Shown here in pieces: positions 1 through 7,024 of a DNA stretch of 10,433 nucleotides. The notes beneath the pieces were generated by a model that did not search any database, was not told where the DNA came from, and saw nothing but the letters and a program-made list of their open reading frames with translations. The DNA comes from Caldifarciminota bacterium. Lineage in GTDB: Bacteria; Hydrothermota; Tepidihabitantia; Tepidihabitantales; Tepidihabitantaceae. A program made the translations under genes and the position numbers. The stretch is taken from positions 1 through 10,433 of the forward strand of contig JAFGQF010000024.1 in NCBI GenBank assembly GCA_016935775.1. The letters run 5' to 3'. Position 1 is the stretch's first letter. Each line of letters starts with the position of its first letter.

Positions 1-1149
1 CCGCGCACCCACGTGCTCGAGTTCAGCCGCGCGCTCCGGCGCCACGCCCGGGCCGTGGTGGCGAACCCGACTCCGCCCGACGGCCTGGCGGCCGACGGAT
101 TCGAGTATCTCCAGTGCTGTCCACCGATCCCCAGGCCGGCACGCCTGCGCATCATTTCGGCCGCGCTCAGAACCGCTGCCCGCCTGCGTCGGCTCCACCG
201 CGGCAACCCCCTCGACATCCTCTACGTGCGCGAGGACATCACCGCTGTCCCGGCCCTGGCTTGGGCCAGGCTCGCGCGCGTCCCAACCGCGCTCGAGGTC
301 AACGGGGCCATCCGCGAGGAAGTGATGCTGGTCAACCCGCGGCCCGCCGGCGCGCGCGGACTGGCGTGGCAAATCCGGCTCGCGGTCCAGGTCGCGCTGC
401 TGCGGGTCGGCTACCGGCTCGCGGGCCGCGTCGTCGTGGTCACCCCGGGGCTGCGCGACTACCTCGTCGCGCGCTACCGGGTCCGGCCCGAAAAGGTCGG
501 CGTGTTCGGCAACGGCGCCAACACCGGGCTGTTCGTCCCGCTCGATGCCACCGACTGCAAACGGGACCTGGGTCTCGAACCGAGCGCACGCTACATCGGG
601 TTCCAGGGCAACCTTGCGCCATGGCAGGGAGTTGACGACCTGGTCCACGCCTTTGCCCGGCTCGCGCCCGGCCATCCCGACATCCGCCTGCTCGTCGTCG
701 GCGACGGCGCCGAGGCGGCGAAACTCAAGGACCTGGCCCAATCGCTCGGCGTTGCCGGGCTGGTGAGATTCACCGGCCGCGTGCCCTACGAGCAGGTCGC
801 CCGCTGCATCGGCGCCTGCGATATCTGTGCCGCGCCGATTGCCCGAATTGCGCGCAACCGTCTCACCGGCACCTCGGCGCTCAAGCTCAGCGAGTACCTC
901 GCCTGCGGCCGGCCGGTGGTCGCCTCGCGGCTCGACGACACCCGCTATATCGCCGAGCACGACGTCGGCCGGCTGTTCGGCGGCGGCGACCGCGCGGACC
1001 TTGCCGCCCGGCTCGACGAACTGCTGGGCCTGGCCCCTGCCGAACTGTCGGCAATGGGCCGTCGCGCCCGGGAACTCGGCGTGGAGCGCTTCTCGTGGAA
1101 CGCCACCGTGGCCGGCATCGTGCGTTTCGTTTCCGGGGACGAACAGTGA
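1..1149 (+). CDS. GT4-family glycosyltransferase, 5' end cut by window
   Basis: GT-B fold glycosyltransferase that probably adds one sugar from a nucleotide donor to a lipid-linked glycan on the cytoplasmic face. The frame is open from base 1, and the residues just before the GTG at 13 (PRTH, then VLEFSRALRR) look like the interior of the usual N-terminal acceptor-domain loop (GxxxHVxEL). I therefore treat the gene as truncated by the window rather than starting at 13. Counting from that GTG, the domain linker is near residues 143-175 (VVTPGLRDYL, then VGVFGNGAN). The donor domain follows, with GFQGNLAPWQG (196-206), LLVVGDGAE (226-234) and KLSEYLACGRPVV (291-303), where E294 is the conserved donor-binding glutamate. 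The first glutamate of the EX7E pair is not evident. Its stop overlaps the next gene by 4 nt (GTGA). Family assignment is strong. Donor and acceptor are unknown. Confidence 0.88.
   Translation, partial: PRTHVLEFSRALRRHARAVVANPTPPDGLAADGFEYLQCCPPIPRPARLRIISAALRTAARLRRLHRGNPLDILYVREDITAVPALAWARLARVPTALEVNGAIREEVMLVNPRPAGARGLAWQIRLAVQVALLRVGYRLAGRVVVVTPGLRDYLVARYRVRPEKVGVFGNGANTGLFVPLDATDCKRDLGLEPSARYIGFQGNLAPWQGVDDLVHAFARLAPGHPDIRLLVVGDGAEAAKLKDLAQSLGVAGLVRFTGRVPYEQVARCIGACDICAAPIARIARNRLTGTSALKLSEYLACGRPVVASRLDDTRYIAEHDVGRLFGGGDRADLAARLDELLGLAPAELSAMGRRARELGVERFSWNATVAGIVRFVSGDEQ
1135..1140 (+). promoter_or_regulatory. Ribosome binding site deciding the start of the second GT4 gene
   Basis: GGGGAC lies 5 nt before the GTG at 1146. 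This supports that start over the in-frame GTG at 1095, whose extra 17 residues are arginine-rich and unlike a GT-B N-terminus. The chosen start gives a GTGA stop/start overlap with the upstream gene. Confidence 0.55.
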
Positions 1150-2243
1150 CCCTGGCAATCGTCTTCACCACGATGACGGTCGGAGGCGTCGGCCGGGTGC
1201 TGTGCGACCTGGCCAACGGACTGGTCGGCCCGGGTCTCGACGTGGAATTCGTGCTCTACAAGGCGATCGGCCCATTCCTGGATGGTCTCGACCCGCGCGT
1301 GCGGGTCGTGGACCTGGGCGTCCTGCGCCATCCCTGGTCGCTCTTCGCCTTCCCGCCGCTGACCCGCTACCTGCGCCGCCGCCGTCCCGACGTCGTGCTC
1401 TCCGCGGTCAGCGGTCCCAACGTCGCCGTACTCCTGGCGAACAGGCTCGCGCGGTCCGATTCGAAGTCCATCATCACCTACCACTCCAGCGTGGGAAGCG
1501 AGACCATCTCCTGGCCGCTGCGGCGACTGCAGGACCGGCTCTACCGGGACGCGGACCGGGTCGTGGCCGTGTCCGGCGGCGCGGCCGACGAACTCGCGCG
1601 TTCCACCGGGCTGGCGCGGCAGGACATCGAGGTGATCTACAACCCGGTGGACATCGGCCGCATCGAGGCGCTCGCCCGCGAACCGGTCACCGACACCGAC
1701 TGGTTCGAACCGGGCCGGCCGCCGGTGATAGTCGCGGCCGGACGATATGCCTGCCAGAAAGACTTCGAAGGTCTGGTGCGCGCCTTCGCGCAGGTCCGGG
1801 GCCGGCTCGAAGCGCGACTGGTAATCCTCGGCGACGGACCGGCACGCCCCGCCATCGAGAAACTCACCGCCGGGCTGGGCGTGGCCGGCGACGTGCTCCT
1901 GGCTGGTTTCACGGCCAACCCCTACAAGTACTTCGGCCGGGCCGCGGTCTTCGCCCTCTCGTCCCGGTTCGAAGGACTGCCGACCGTGGTGATCGAGGCG
2001 TTGGCCTGCGGCTGCCCGGTTGTCTCTACCGACTGCCCGCACGGCCCGCGTGAAATCCTCGAGGACGGCCGCTGGGGCCGGCTGGTGCCGGTGGGCGACC
2101 CGGCCGCGCTGGCCGCGGCCATCACGGAAACGCTCGCCGCATCCCCGCGCGCGGACGAACTGAAAACCCGGGCGGCCTTCTTCCGGCAGGACCGGGCCGT
2201 GCAACGATATCGCGAGCTGATTGCCGGGCTCGTCAATGGCTAG
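1146..2243 (+). CDS. GT4-family glycosyltransferase (PglJ/PglH-like group)
   Basis: Predicted 365-residue GT-B retaining glycosyltransferase, full length for GT4. The N-terminal beta strand TLAIVFTTM leads into the glycine loop TVGGVGRVL (residues 11-19). The linker is near 138-170 (RVVAVSGGAADEL, then IYNPVDI). The donor site includes GRYACQKDFEGLVRAF (199-214, with R200 and K205 as the likely diphosphate-binding pair) and LGDGPARP (228-235). It also has an intact EX7E motif, E276 to E284 (SSRFEGLPTVVIEALACG). PVVSTDCPHGPREIL follows. Proteins with this C-terminus often extend undecaprenyl-diphosphate-linked HexNAc chains, so a HexNAc donor is a reasonable inference, though not shown. It overlaps the upstream gene by 4 nt and the downstream gene by 8 nt. 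The downstream gene is a clear paralogue. Confidence 0.92.
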   Translation: MTLAIVFTTMTVGGVGRVLCDLANGLVGPGLDVEFVLYKAIGPFLDGLDPRVRVVDLGVLRHPWSLFAFPPLTRYLRRRRPDVVLSAVSGPNVAVLLANRLARSDSKSIITYHSSVGSETISWPLRRLQDRLYRDADRVVAVSGGAADELARSTGLARQDIEVIYNPVDIGRIEALAREPVTDTDWFEPGRPPVIVAAGRYACQKDFEGLVRAFAQVRGRLEARLVILGDGPARPAIEKLTAGLGVAGDVLLAGFTANPYKYFGRAAVFALSSRFEGLPTVVIEALACGCPVVSTDCPHGPREILEDGRWGRLVPVGDPAALAAAITETLAASPRADELKTRAAFFRQDRAVQRYRELIAGLVNG

Positions 2244-3390
2244 GCCCGACGTCGCGCTCTTCCTGCCGTTTCCCTGCTGGGGCGGGGTCGAAACGGTCTT
2301 CCTCAACCTCGCCCGCCACTTCGCCGGCCGGGGACTCGAGGTCGAGGCGGTCTTCAGCGTCGCCGACGGCCCCCTGCTCGACGATTTCGCGGCCTGCGCC
2401 CGGGTTGTGGACCTCGGCAACCGGCTGATGCGGCTCCACCGGCGCGAACGCTGGGGCGTTTTCGACTGGCCCGCGTTCCGCCGCTACGTCCGCGCGCGGG
2501 ACCCGCGCAGCCTGCTGGCGGCCAAGTCCACCTGCAACTGGTGTGTCGCCCGCGCGAAACGCGACCTTGGCTTCCCGGGCCGCGCGGTCGTCAGCCACCA
2601 TATCGACGTCCGCGCCGGCCGCGCGGCGCTCGGCTGGCTCCAGCGCGCGGTCGCCGACCGGCTCGAATCCCGGTACCGCTACGCCGACGCGGTCGTCGGC
2701 GTGGCGCGGGCCATCGCCGACGGGCTCATCGAATCCGGAATGGAACCGGGCAAAGTACATACCATCCACAACCCGGTCGTCACCGACGAACTCTACCGGC
2801 GGGCCGGTGAGCCCTGCCCGCACGACTGGCTGGCCCACAAGCGCGGCCCGGTCGTGCTCGGCGCCGGCCGGCTGACATACCAGAAGGACTTCGGCAACCT
2901 GCTCCGGGCGTTTCGGGTCGTGCTCGACCAGGTCCCGGACTGCCGGCTGGCAATAATTGGCGACGGGCCGGATCGGCCCGCGCTCGAGCGGCTGGCGGGC
3001 GAACTCGGCCTGGCCGAGCGGGTTGACCTGCCCGGTACCGCGGCCAATCCTTGCCCCTATATGAAACACGCCGACCTCTACGTGCTTTCCTCGCGCTACG
3101 AAGGATTCGGGATGACGCTGGTCGAGGCAATGGCGCTGGGCACTCCGGTCGTTTCGACCGACTGCCCGTGCGGCCCGGCCGAGGTGCTCGACTCGGGCCG
3201 CCACGGCGCGCTCGTCCCGGTCGGCGACCACCTCGCCCTCGCCCGGGCGATGAAAGAAGCACTGCTCCACCCTGGCCCTGCCTGCGACCGGGTCGCCTGG
3301 GCCCGGAAGATGTTCTCGGTCGAGGCGGCGGGAGCGAAGTACCTGGACCTGCTCCTTCCCGGGAAAGGACCGGAGGCCGGCCGTGCTTAG
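2236..3390 (+). CDS. GT4-family glycosyltransferase, paralogue of the preceding gene
   Basis: Predicted 384-residue GT-B enzyme. The N-terminus has DVALFLPFPCWGGVETVFLN with the acceptor-domain glycine pair at 16-17. The donor domain has GAGRLTYQKDFGNLLRAF (209-226, R212 and K217) and IIGDGPDRPALERL (240-253). The EX7E motif is E289 to E297 (SSRYEGFGMTLVEAMALG), followed by PVVSTDCPCGPAEVLDSG. The same blocks, in the same spacing, occur in the gene before it, so the two probably arose by tandem duplication and then diverged to different linkages. I chose ATG 2236 over the in-frame TTG 2221. It starts just before the core beta strand and overlaps the upstream stop by 8 nt (ATGGCTAG). No clear Shine-Dalgarno precedes it, so translation is probably coupled. 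Substrates are unknown. Confidence 0.92.
   Translation: MARPDVALFLPFPCWGGVETVFLNLARHFAGRGLEVEAVFSVADGPLLDDFAACARVVDLGNRLMRLHRRERWGVFDWPAFRRYVRARDPRSLLAAKSTCNWCVARAKRDLGFPGRAVVSHHIDVRAGRAALGWLQRAVADRLESRYRYADAVVGVARAIADGLIESGMEPGKVHTIHNPVVTDELYRRAGEPCPHDWLAHKRGPVVLGAGRLTYQKDFGNLLRAFRVVLDQVPDCRLAIIGDGPDRPALERLAGELGLAERVDLPGTAANPCPYMKHADLYVLSSRYEGFGMTLVEAMALGTPVVSTDCPCGPAEVLDSGRHGALVPVGDHLALARAMKEALLHPGPACDRVAWARKMFSVEAAGAKYLDLLLPGKGPEAGRA
3372..3376 (+). promoter_or_regulatory. Ribosome binding site for the Wzy/WaaL-like gene
   Basis: A GGAGG core lies 6 nt before the GTG at 3383, inside the end of the preceding gene. It supports this short-overlap start. Confidence 0.6.
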
Positions 3391-4615
3391 CTGGCTCGTC
3401 CCGCTCTGGGTCTTCCTGCTCCCCATCCAGGTCGAGCTGGCAGGGTTCGTCATCCCGCGGTTCGCGCCCGCCGACCTCCTGCTGATCACCTGGCTGCCGT
3501 TCTTCATCGCGCGCGACTGGCGCACCGGCGCCCGGCTCTGGCACCCATCTGTTCCCTGGCTGGTCGCCTGCTTCCTGCTCGCCAACTGGGTCACGGTCCT
3601 GCGCTGGGGAGAAATCAGCCGCTACGCCCTGCTCAACAAAACCGTCGGCCTCCTGGTGCTGGTCCTGAGCTACGCGATGGTCGCGGTGTACGCGGCCGGC
3701 GGCTGGCAGCGGGTCTACGGCATCGTCCGGCTGTTCGTGCGCGTCGTGACGCTGCACGCGCTCCTCGCCATCGTGCTGATGGCGCTCGGCCTGAGCGCGA
3801 AGTTCCACGCCAACTTCGCCGGCCGTCTCTCCGGCTACCTGGTGGACCCTAACGCCTTCGGCGGCCTGCTGGTGGCAGCGTTCACCATCACGCTGGTCGC
3901 GGGCTTCCGCCGGGGCGCGCTGTTCCGGCCGTTCGAGGGCGCGGTGTCCGCCGCGGTGCTGGCGGTCGGCACGGTCCTGACATACTCGCGGAGTTGCTGG
4001 CTCGGGCTGGTCGCCGGCGCGGCGCTGGGGATGCTGATGGGACGGGTACGGCACCGGGCGCTGGCCGCGGTAACCGTGGTCGCGCTCGGCGCGGTGGTTT
4101 ACTACACCCTGCCGGCCGTGCTTGAGACCGAGGTAACGAGCTCGCCGTGGGAGTTCAGCGGGCAGATGGCGACGCGCCAGACCACCATCGAGGGCCGGGC
4201 CGACATAATGGACGAGGCGGTCCGGCTGTTCCTCAAGAGCCCGATCTGGGGACAGGGCCTGGGCGGCTTCCAGCTGGCGCGCGGCAGCATCGCCATCGTC
4301 CACAACACCTTCCTCTGGTTCCTGGTCGAGTTCGGGGTCATCGGCGCGGCGGTGTTCGCCTGGTTCCTGGTTGGACACGCACGCCGCTCGCTCCAGGCCC
4401 TGCGACGCGGGCCGGGCGAGGCGCGGCCGGTGAACATCGGCCTCTTGTGCGGCTTCGTCGCGATGGCCGGACTGTCGCTCGGCGTCGAGGCACTTTACCA
4501 GCGCCACTGGTGGTTCATAATGGCGGTCATCTCGGCGGCCTGGCTGCTGGCCCGGTCCGGCACTTCGGAGCTTGAAGACAATGGCGCCCCGCAGTATCGC
4601 GCTCCTCTGCAATAA
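3383..4615 (+). CDS. Wzy/WaaL-type O-antigen polymerase or ligase, polytopic membrane protein
   Basis: Predicted 410-residue integral membrane protein with about ten to twelve hydrophobic segments spread over the whole length (for example 2-20, 57-75, 88-105, 122-138, 156-174, 187-200, 205-221, 227-244, 305-331, 352-369, 376-391). It matches the O-antigen ligase/polymerase superfamily (Wzy_C, PF04932). Signs are LTYSRSCWLGLVAG (199-212) with the conserved arginine R203, a large periplasmic loop at about 243-300 with GRADIM (271-276), and SPIWGQGLGGF (286-296). VHNTFLWFLVEFGVIG (306-321) follows, with H307 corresponding to the histidine considered essential in WaaL-type ligases. It would either polymerise undecaprenyl-linked repeat units or transfer them to an acceptor in the periplasm. 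Sequence alone does not separate these roles. Its position among the chain-building genes favours polymerase. GTG 3383 has GGAGG at 3372-3376 and overlaps the upstream stop by 8 nt. Confidence 0.87.
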   Translation: MLSWLVPLWVFLLPIQVELAGFVIPRFAPADLLLITWLPFFIARDWRTGARLWHPSVPWLVACFLLANWVTVLRWGEISRYALLNKTVGLLVLVLSYAMVAVYAAGGWQRVYGIVRLFVRVVTLHALLAIVLMALGLSAKFHANFAGRLSGYLVDPNAFGGLLVAAFTITLVAGFRRGALFRPFEGAVSAAVLAVGTVLTYSRSCWLGLVAGAALGMLMGRVRHRALAAVTVVALGAVVYYTLPAVLETEVTSSPWEFSGQMATRQTTIEGRADIMDEAVRLFLKSPIWGQGLGGFQLARGSIAIVHNTFLWFLVEFGVIGAAVFAWFLVGHARRSLQALRRGPGEARPVNIGLLCGFVAMAGLSLGVEALYQRHWWFIMAVISAAWLLARSGTSELEDNGAPQYRAPLQ

Positions 4616-5729
4616 CGCAGCCGCGGTCGGGCCGTTCCGCGGGCCGCTGGTTTGCGAACTGGTCCGCCGGGGAAGCCGGGTCTTCGTCTTCGCGCCGGAC
4701 TACGACGCGGCCACACGCGCGCTGGTCGCCGGACTCGGCGCCGAACCGGTCGACTTCCGGATGGAGCGGACCGGGACCAACCCGGCCCGGGACCTGCTCG
4801 TCATCATCGGGCTCGCACGCCGGCTGCGTGCCCTGCGCGTCGACGCCTGCCTCGGCTTCATGACCAAGCTGGTAATCTACGGCGCGCTGGCCGGGTTCCT
4901 GGCGCGCGTGCCGCGGCGCTGCGGCATGGTCGAGGGCCTCGGCTACTTCTTCACCGTCGGCGGTCGTGGATGGCGGAAGACCATCGTCCGGACCGTCATA
5001 ACTGTGCTCTACCGGCTCAGCCTGCCCCGACTCCGCACACTCTTCGCCCTCAACCCAGACGACGCCCGCGTGCTGGCCGGGTTCGGCGCGCGCCGGGTCG
5101 TCGTCCTCGACGGCGTCGGCATCGACACCGGCGACTACCCGGCCGCGCCGCTCCCCGACGGCCCTCCCGGGTTCCTGATGGTCGGCCGGCTGCTGGCGGA
5201 AAAGGGCGTGCGCGATTTCGCCGCGGCGGCGGACCTGGTGCGGCGCGATTTCCCGGACGCCCGCTTCACCCTGGTCGGCCCCGAGGACTCCAACCCGGGC
5301 GGCATCGCCGGGGACGAGGCCCGGCAATGGGTCGCGCGCGGGACCCTGGAATGGCCCGGCCCGGTCGCCGACACCCGGCCCTGGTACCGCGCCGCCACGG
5401 TCTACGTCCTGCCGTCCTACCGCGAGGGGATGCCGCGCACCGTCCTCGAGGCGCTGGCGACCGAGCGGCCGGTCATCACCACCGACGCACCGGGCTGCCG
5501 CGAGACCATCGCCGGCGCGGGCGCGCCCGGTCCGGACCGCGTCCGCGTGGGCGAGAACGGCCTGCTGGTGCCGGTCGGCGACGCCCGCGCGCTGGCAGCG
5601 GCGATGAGGCGATTCCTGCGCGAACCCGCGCTCGCCGCCCGGATGGGCGCGGCAGGCCGCCGGCTGGCCGTGGAACGGTTCGACGTCCGAACGGTGAACG
5701 CCCGGGTTCTCGAGGAGCTGGAGCGGTGA
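4581..5729 (+). CDS. PglA/EpsD-like GT4 glycosyltransferase (second-sugar transferase)
   Basis: Predicted 382-residue GT4 enzyme closest in layout to Campylobacter PglA and Bacillus EpsD, which add a HexNAc to di-N-acetylbacillosaminyl-diphospho-undecaprenol. Diagnostic blocks are MVEGLGYFFTVG (116-127), LDGVGIDTGDYP (176-187), FLMVGRLLAEKGVRDF (198-213, R203 and K208), TLVGPEDSNPGG (230-241) and LPSYREGMPRTVLEA (277-291). The last carries EX7E as E282 to E290. PglA has equivalents of each, as I recall that protein. It lies directly before the phosphoglycosyltransferase that would make its acceptor, which fits this role. The donor is probably a UDP-HexNAc, by inference. The start could be TTG 4572, but ATG 4581 has GGAG (4567-4570) at 10 nt and is preferred. 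This gives a 35-nt overlap with the upstream gene. Confidence 0.88.
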   Translation: MAPRSIALLCNNAAAVGPFRGPLVCELVRRGSRVFVFAPDYDAATRALVAGLGAEPVDFRMERTGTNPARDLLVIIGLARRLRALRVDACLGFMTKLVIYGALAGFLARVPRRCGMVEGLGYFFTVGGRGWRKTIVRTVITVLYRLSLPRLRTLFALNPDDARVLAGFGARRVVVLDGVGIDTGDYPAAPLPDGPPGFLMVGRLLAEKGVRDFAAAADLVRRDFPDARFTLVGPEDSNPGGIAGDEARQWVARGTLEWPGPVADTRPWYRAATVYVLPSYREGMPRTVLEALATERPVITTDAPGCRETIAGAGAPGPDRVRVGENGLLVPVGDARALAAAMRRFLREPALAARMGAAGRRLAVERFDVRTVNARVLEELER

Positions 5730-6334
5730 GCGGGAGCCGCGCGTACCCGGCGGTGAAACGGACGGCGGACCTGCTCGCGGCCGCGGCCGGCCTGGTGCTG
5801 CTCGCGCCCTTGCTCGCCGCCGTGGCGATGCTAGTGTTGGTTTCGATGGGCTGGCCGGTATTCTTTGTCCAGCAACGGCCGGGACTGCGCGGCCGGCCGT
5901 TCCGGCTGGTCAAGTTCCGGACGATGCGCCGCGGCCCGGGCACGGACGACGAGCGCAAGACCGCGCTCGGCCGGTTCCTGCGCCGGTTCAGCATCGACGA
6001 GCTGCCCGAACTCTGGAACGTGCTCAAGGGCGAGATGAGCCTGGTCGGCCCTCGGCCCCTCCTGATGCAGTACCTCGAGCTCTACACGCCCGAACAGGCG
6101 CGCCGGCACGATGTCCGGCCCGGCATCACCGGCTGGGCCCAGGTCAACGGCCGCAACGCGCTCACCTGGGAACAGAAGTTCGCGCACGACACCTGGTATG
6201 TTGACCACCGGTCGGCCAGGCTCGACCTCAGGATTCTCGGCCGCACGCTCCGCCGCGTGGTCGGCCGGCAGGGTGTGGACTTCGCCGGCGGCGACGGGAT
6301 GCCGTTTTTCCGCGGCACGGGGAAAGGAGAGTGA
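5726..6334 (+). CDS. pglC: PglC/EpsL-type phosphoglycosyltransferase (initiating sugar transferase)
   Basis: Predicted 202-residue monotopic phosphoglycosyltransferase that moves a sugar phosphate from a UDP-sugar to undecaprenyl phosphate, starting glycan assembly. One N-terminal hydrophobic helix (about 12-40, preceded by KRTADL and with a proline at 28) fits the re-entrant membrane hairpin of this family. Family blocks follow: FFVQQRPG (46-53), FRLVKFRTM (59-67), LGRFLRRFSIDELPELWNVL (81-100), SLVGPRPLL (105-113) and RPGITGWAQVNGRN (131-144). D91-E92 is the expected catalytic Asp-Glu dyad. About 200 residues matches the minimal PglC/EpsL form rather than the long WbaP/WcaJ form. GTG 5726 overlaps the upstream stop (GTGA) with GAGGAG at 5712-5717. 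The frame stays open about 1 kb upstream, but that stretch is only a shadow of the preceding gene. Neighbouring PglD- and PglE-like genes suggest a bacillosamine-type substrate. Confidence 0.93.
   Translation: MSGSRAYPAVKRTADLLAAAAGLVLLAPLLAAVAMLVLVSMGWPVFFVQQRPGLRGRPFRLVKFRTMRRGPGTDDERKTALGRFLRRFSIDELPELWNVLKGEMSLVGPRPLLMQYLELYTPEQARRHDVRPGITGWAQVNGRNALTWEQKFAHDTWYVDHRSARLDLRILGRTLRRVVGRQGVDFAGGDGMPFFRGTGKGE
6323..6330 (+). promoter_or_regulatory. Strong ribosome binding site deciding the acetyltransferase start
   Basis: AAAGGAGA is the best Shine-Dalgarno in the window. Its GGAG is only 1 nt before the GTG at 6331, which is too close, but 10 nt before the ATG at 6340. ATG 6340 is therefore the likelier start, although GTG 6331 would give the GTGA overlap used elsewhere in this operon. 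Confidence 0.65.
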
Positions 6335-6339
6335 CGGCA

Positions 6340-7020
6340 ATGACTGAAGACCTGGTGATTCTCGGCTCCGGCGGCCTGGCACAGGAGTACGCCTGGCTGG
6401 TCGAAGAAATCAACGACGACCGCCGGAGGTTCAACCTGCTCGGCTTCCTCGACGACAACGCGGAGCGCGTCGGCCGCGAGTACATCGGCTACCCGGTACT
6501 CGGCGCGCTCGACACCGCGGCCCGCTACCCGCGCGCCGGCTTCATCAGCGGCGTCGGCGATCCGCGGGCGCGCCGGCTGACGGTCGAGAAGGTCGCGGGC
6601 TTCAACCCCCGGTGGGTCAGCCTCGTCTCGCCGACCGTCCGGCTACACTCGTCCCACGCGATCGGCCACGGCGTGATGATCGGCCGCTACGCCGACCTGA
6701 CCGTCGGCTGCCGCCTCGGCGACCACGTGATGCTCAACATTCACTCCGTGCTCGGCCACGCGGTCGAGGTCGGCGACTTCTCGGTGGTCAGCCCCAACGT
6801 CACGGTCAACGGCGAGGCGTCAATCGGCCGGCTCTGCTACATCGGGGCCAACGCCTTCGTGCGCAACGTCCGGGTCGGCGACGGCGCGACCGTCGGCGCC
6901 GGCTCGGTCGTCACCCGCGACGTGCCGCCCGACTGCGTAGTCGCCGGCGTGCCGGCCCGGGTGCTGCACGAAGGGAAGCCCGGCCACGTGCTGACGCGGG
7001 TGCCGGACGAAGAGGTGTGA
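6340..7020 (+). CDS. pglD: PglD/EpsM-like sugar O/N-acyltransferase (left-handed beta-helix)
   Basis: Predicted 226-residue acyltransferase that probably acetylates the 4-amino group of a UDP-amino sugar using acetyl-CoA. The N-terminal Rossmann-like domain has LVILGSGGLAQEYAW (5-19) and NLLGFLDDN (32-40), typical of PglD and NeuD-like enzymes. Hexapeptide repeats run from about 97 to 205 and form the left-handed beta-helix. The C-terminal coil has VGAGSVVTRDVPPDCVVAGV (185-204). H140 in VLGHAVEVGDFSVVSPN aligns with the catalytic His125 of C. jejuni PglD. By the same alignment Glu126 becomes A141 and His134 becomes V149, so the active site is altered. The gene sits 5 nt after the phosphoglycosyltransferase gene and 4 nt before the aminotransferase gene, as in epsL-epsM-epsN. 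The exact sugar substrate is inferred from context. Confidence 0.88.
   Translation: MTEDLVILGSGGLAQEYAWLVEEINDDRRRFNLLGFLDDNAERVGREYIGYPVLGALDTAARYPRAGFISGVGDPRARRLTVEKVAGFNPRWVSLVSPTVRLHSSHAIGHGVMIGRYADLTVGCRLGDHVMLNIHSVLGHAVEVGDFSVVSPNVTVNGEASIGRLCYIGANAFVRNVRVGDGATVGAGSVVTRDVPPDCVVAGVPARVLHEGKPGHVLTRVPDEEV
7012..7017 (+). promoter_or_regulatory. Ribosome binding site supporting a TTG start for the aminotransferase
   Basis: GAGGTG lies 7 nt before the TTG at 7025, within the last codons of the acetyltransferase gene. The protein from this TTG begins exactly where EpsN/PglE-type proteins begin. Confidence 0.55.
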
Positions 7021-7024
7021 ACCG

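Noticed and set aside
827..2053. Plus-strand open frame of about 408 codons
   Set aside because: It is a shifted reading of the first two glycosyltransferase genes, which have clear GT4 motifs in their own frames.
945..2420. Minus-strand open frame of about 491 codons
   Set aside because: It is antisense shadow of the GT4 genes and contains no family motif.
2780..4612. Long open frame on the minus strand (about 610 codons)
   Set aside because: It is antisense to two well-supported genes, with low-complexity Arg/Pro/Glu/Asp/Gln composition and no motif. Such frames are expected opposite high-GC genes.
4652..5725. In-frame N-terminal extension giving a roughly 560-residue fusion with the phosphoglycosyltransferase
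   Set aside because: This part overlaps the PglA-like gene in another frame and reads as arginine/proline-rich shadow. PglC-type proteins are about 200 residues long, and GTG 5726 has a good ribosome binding site.
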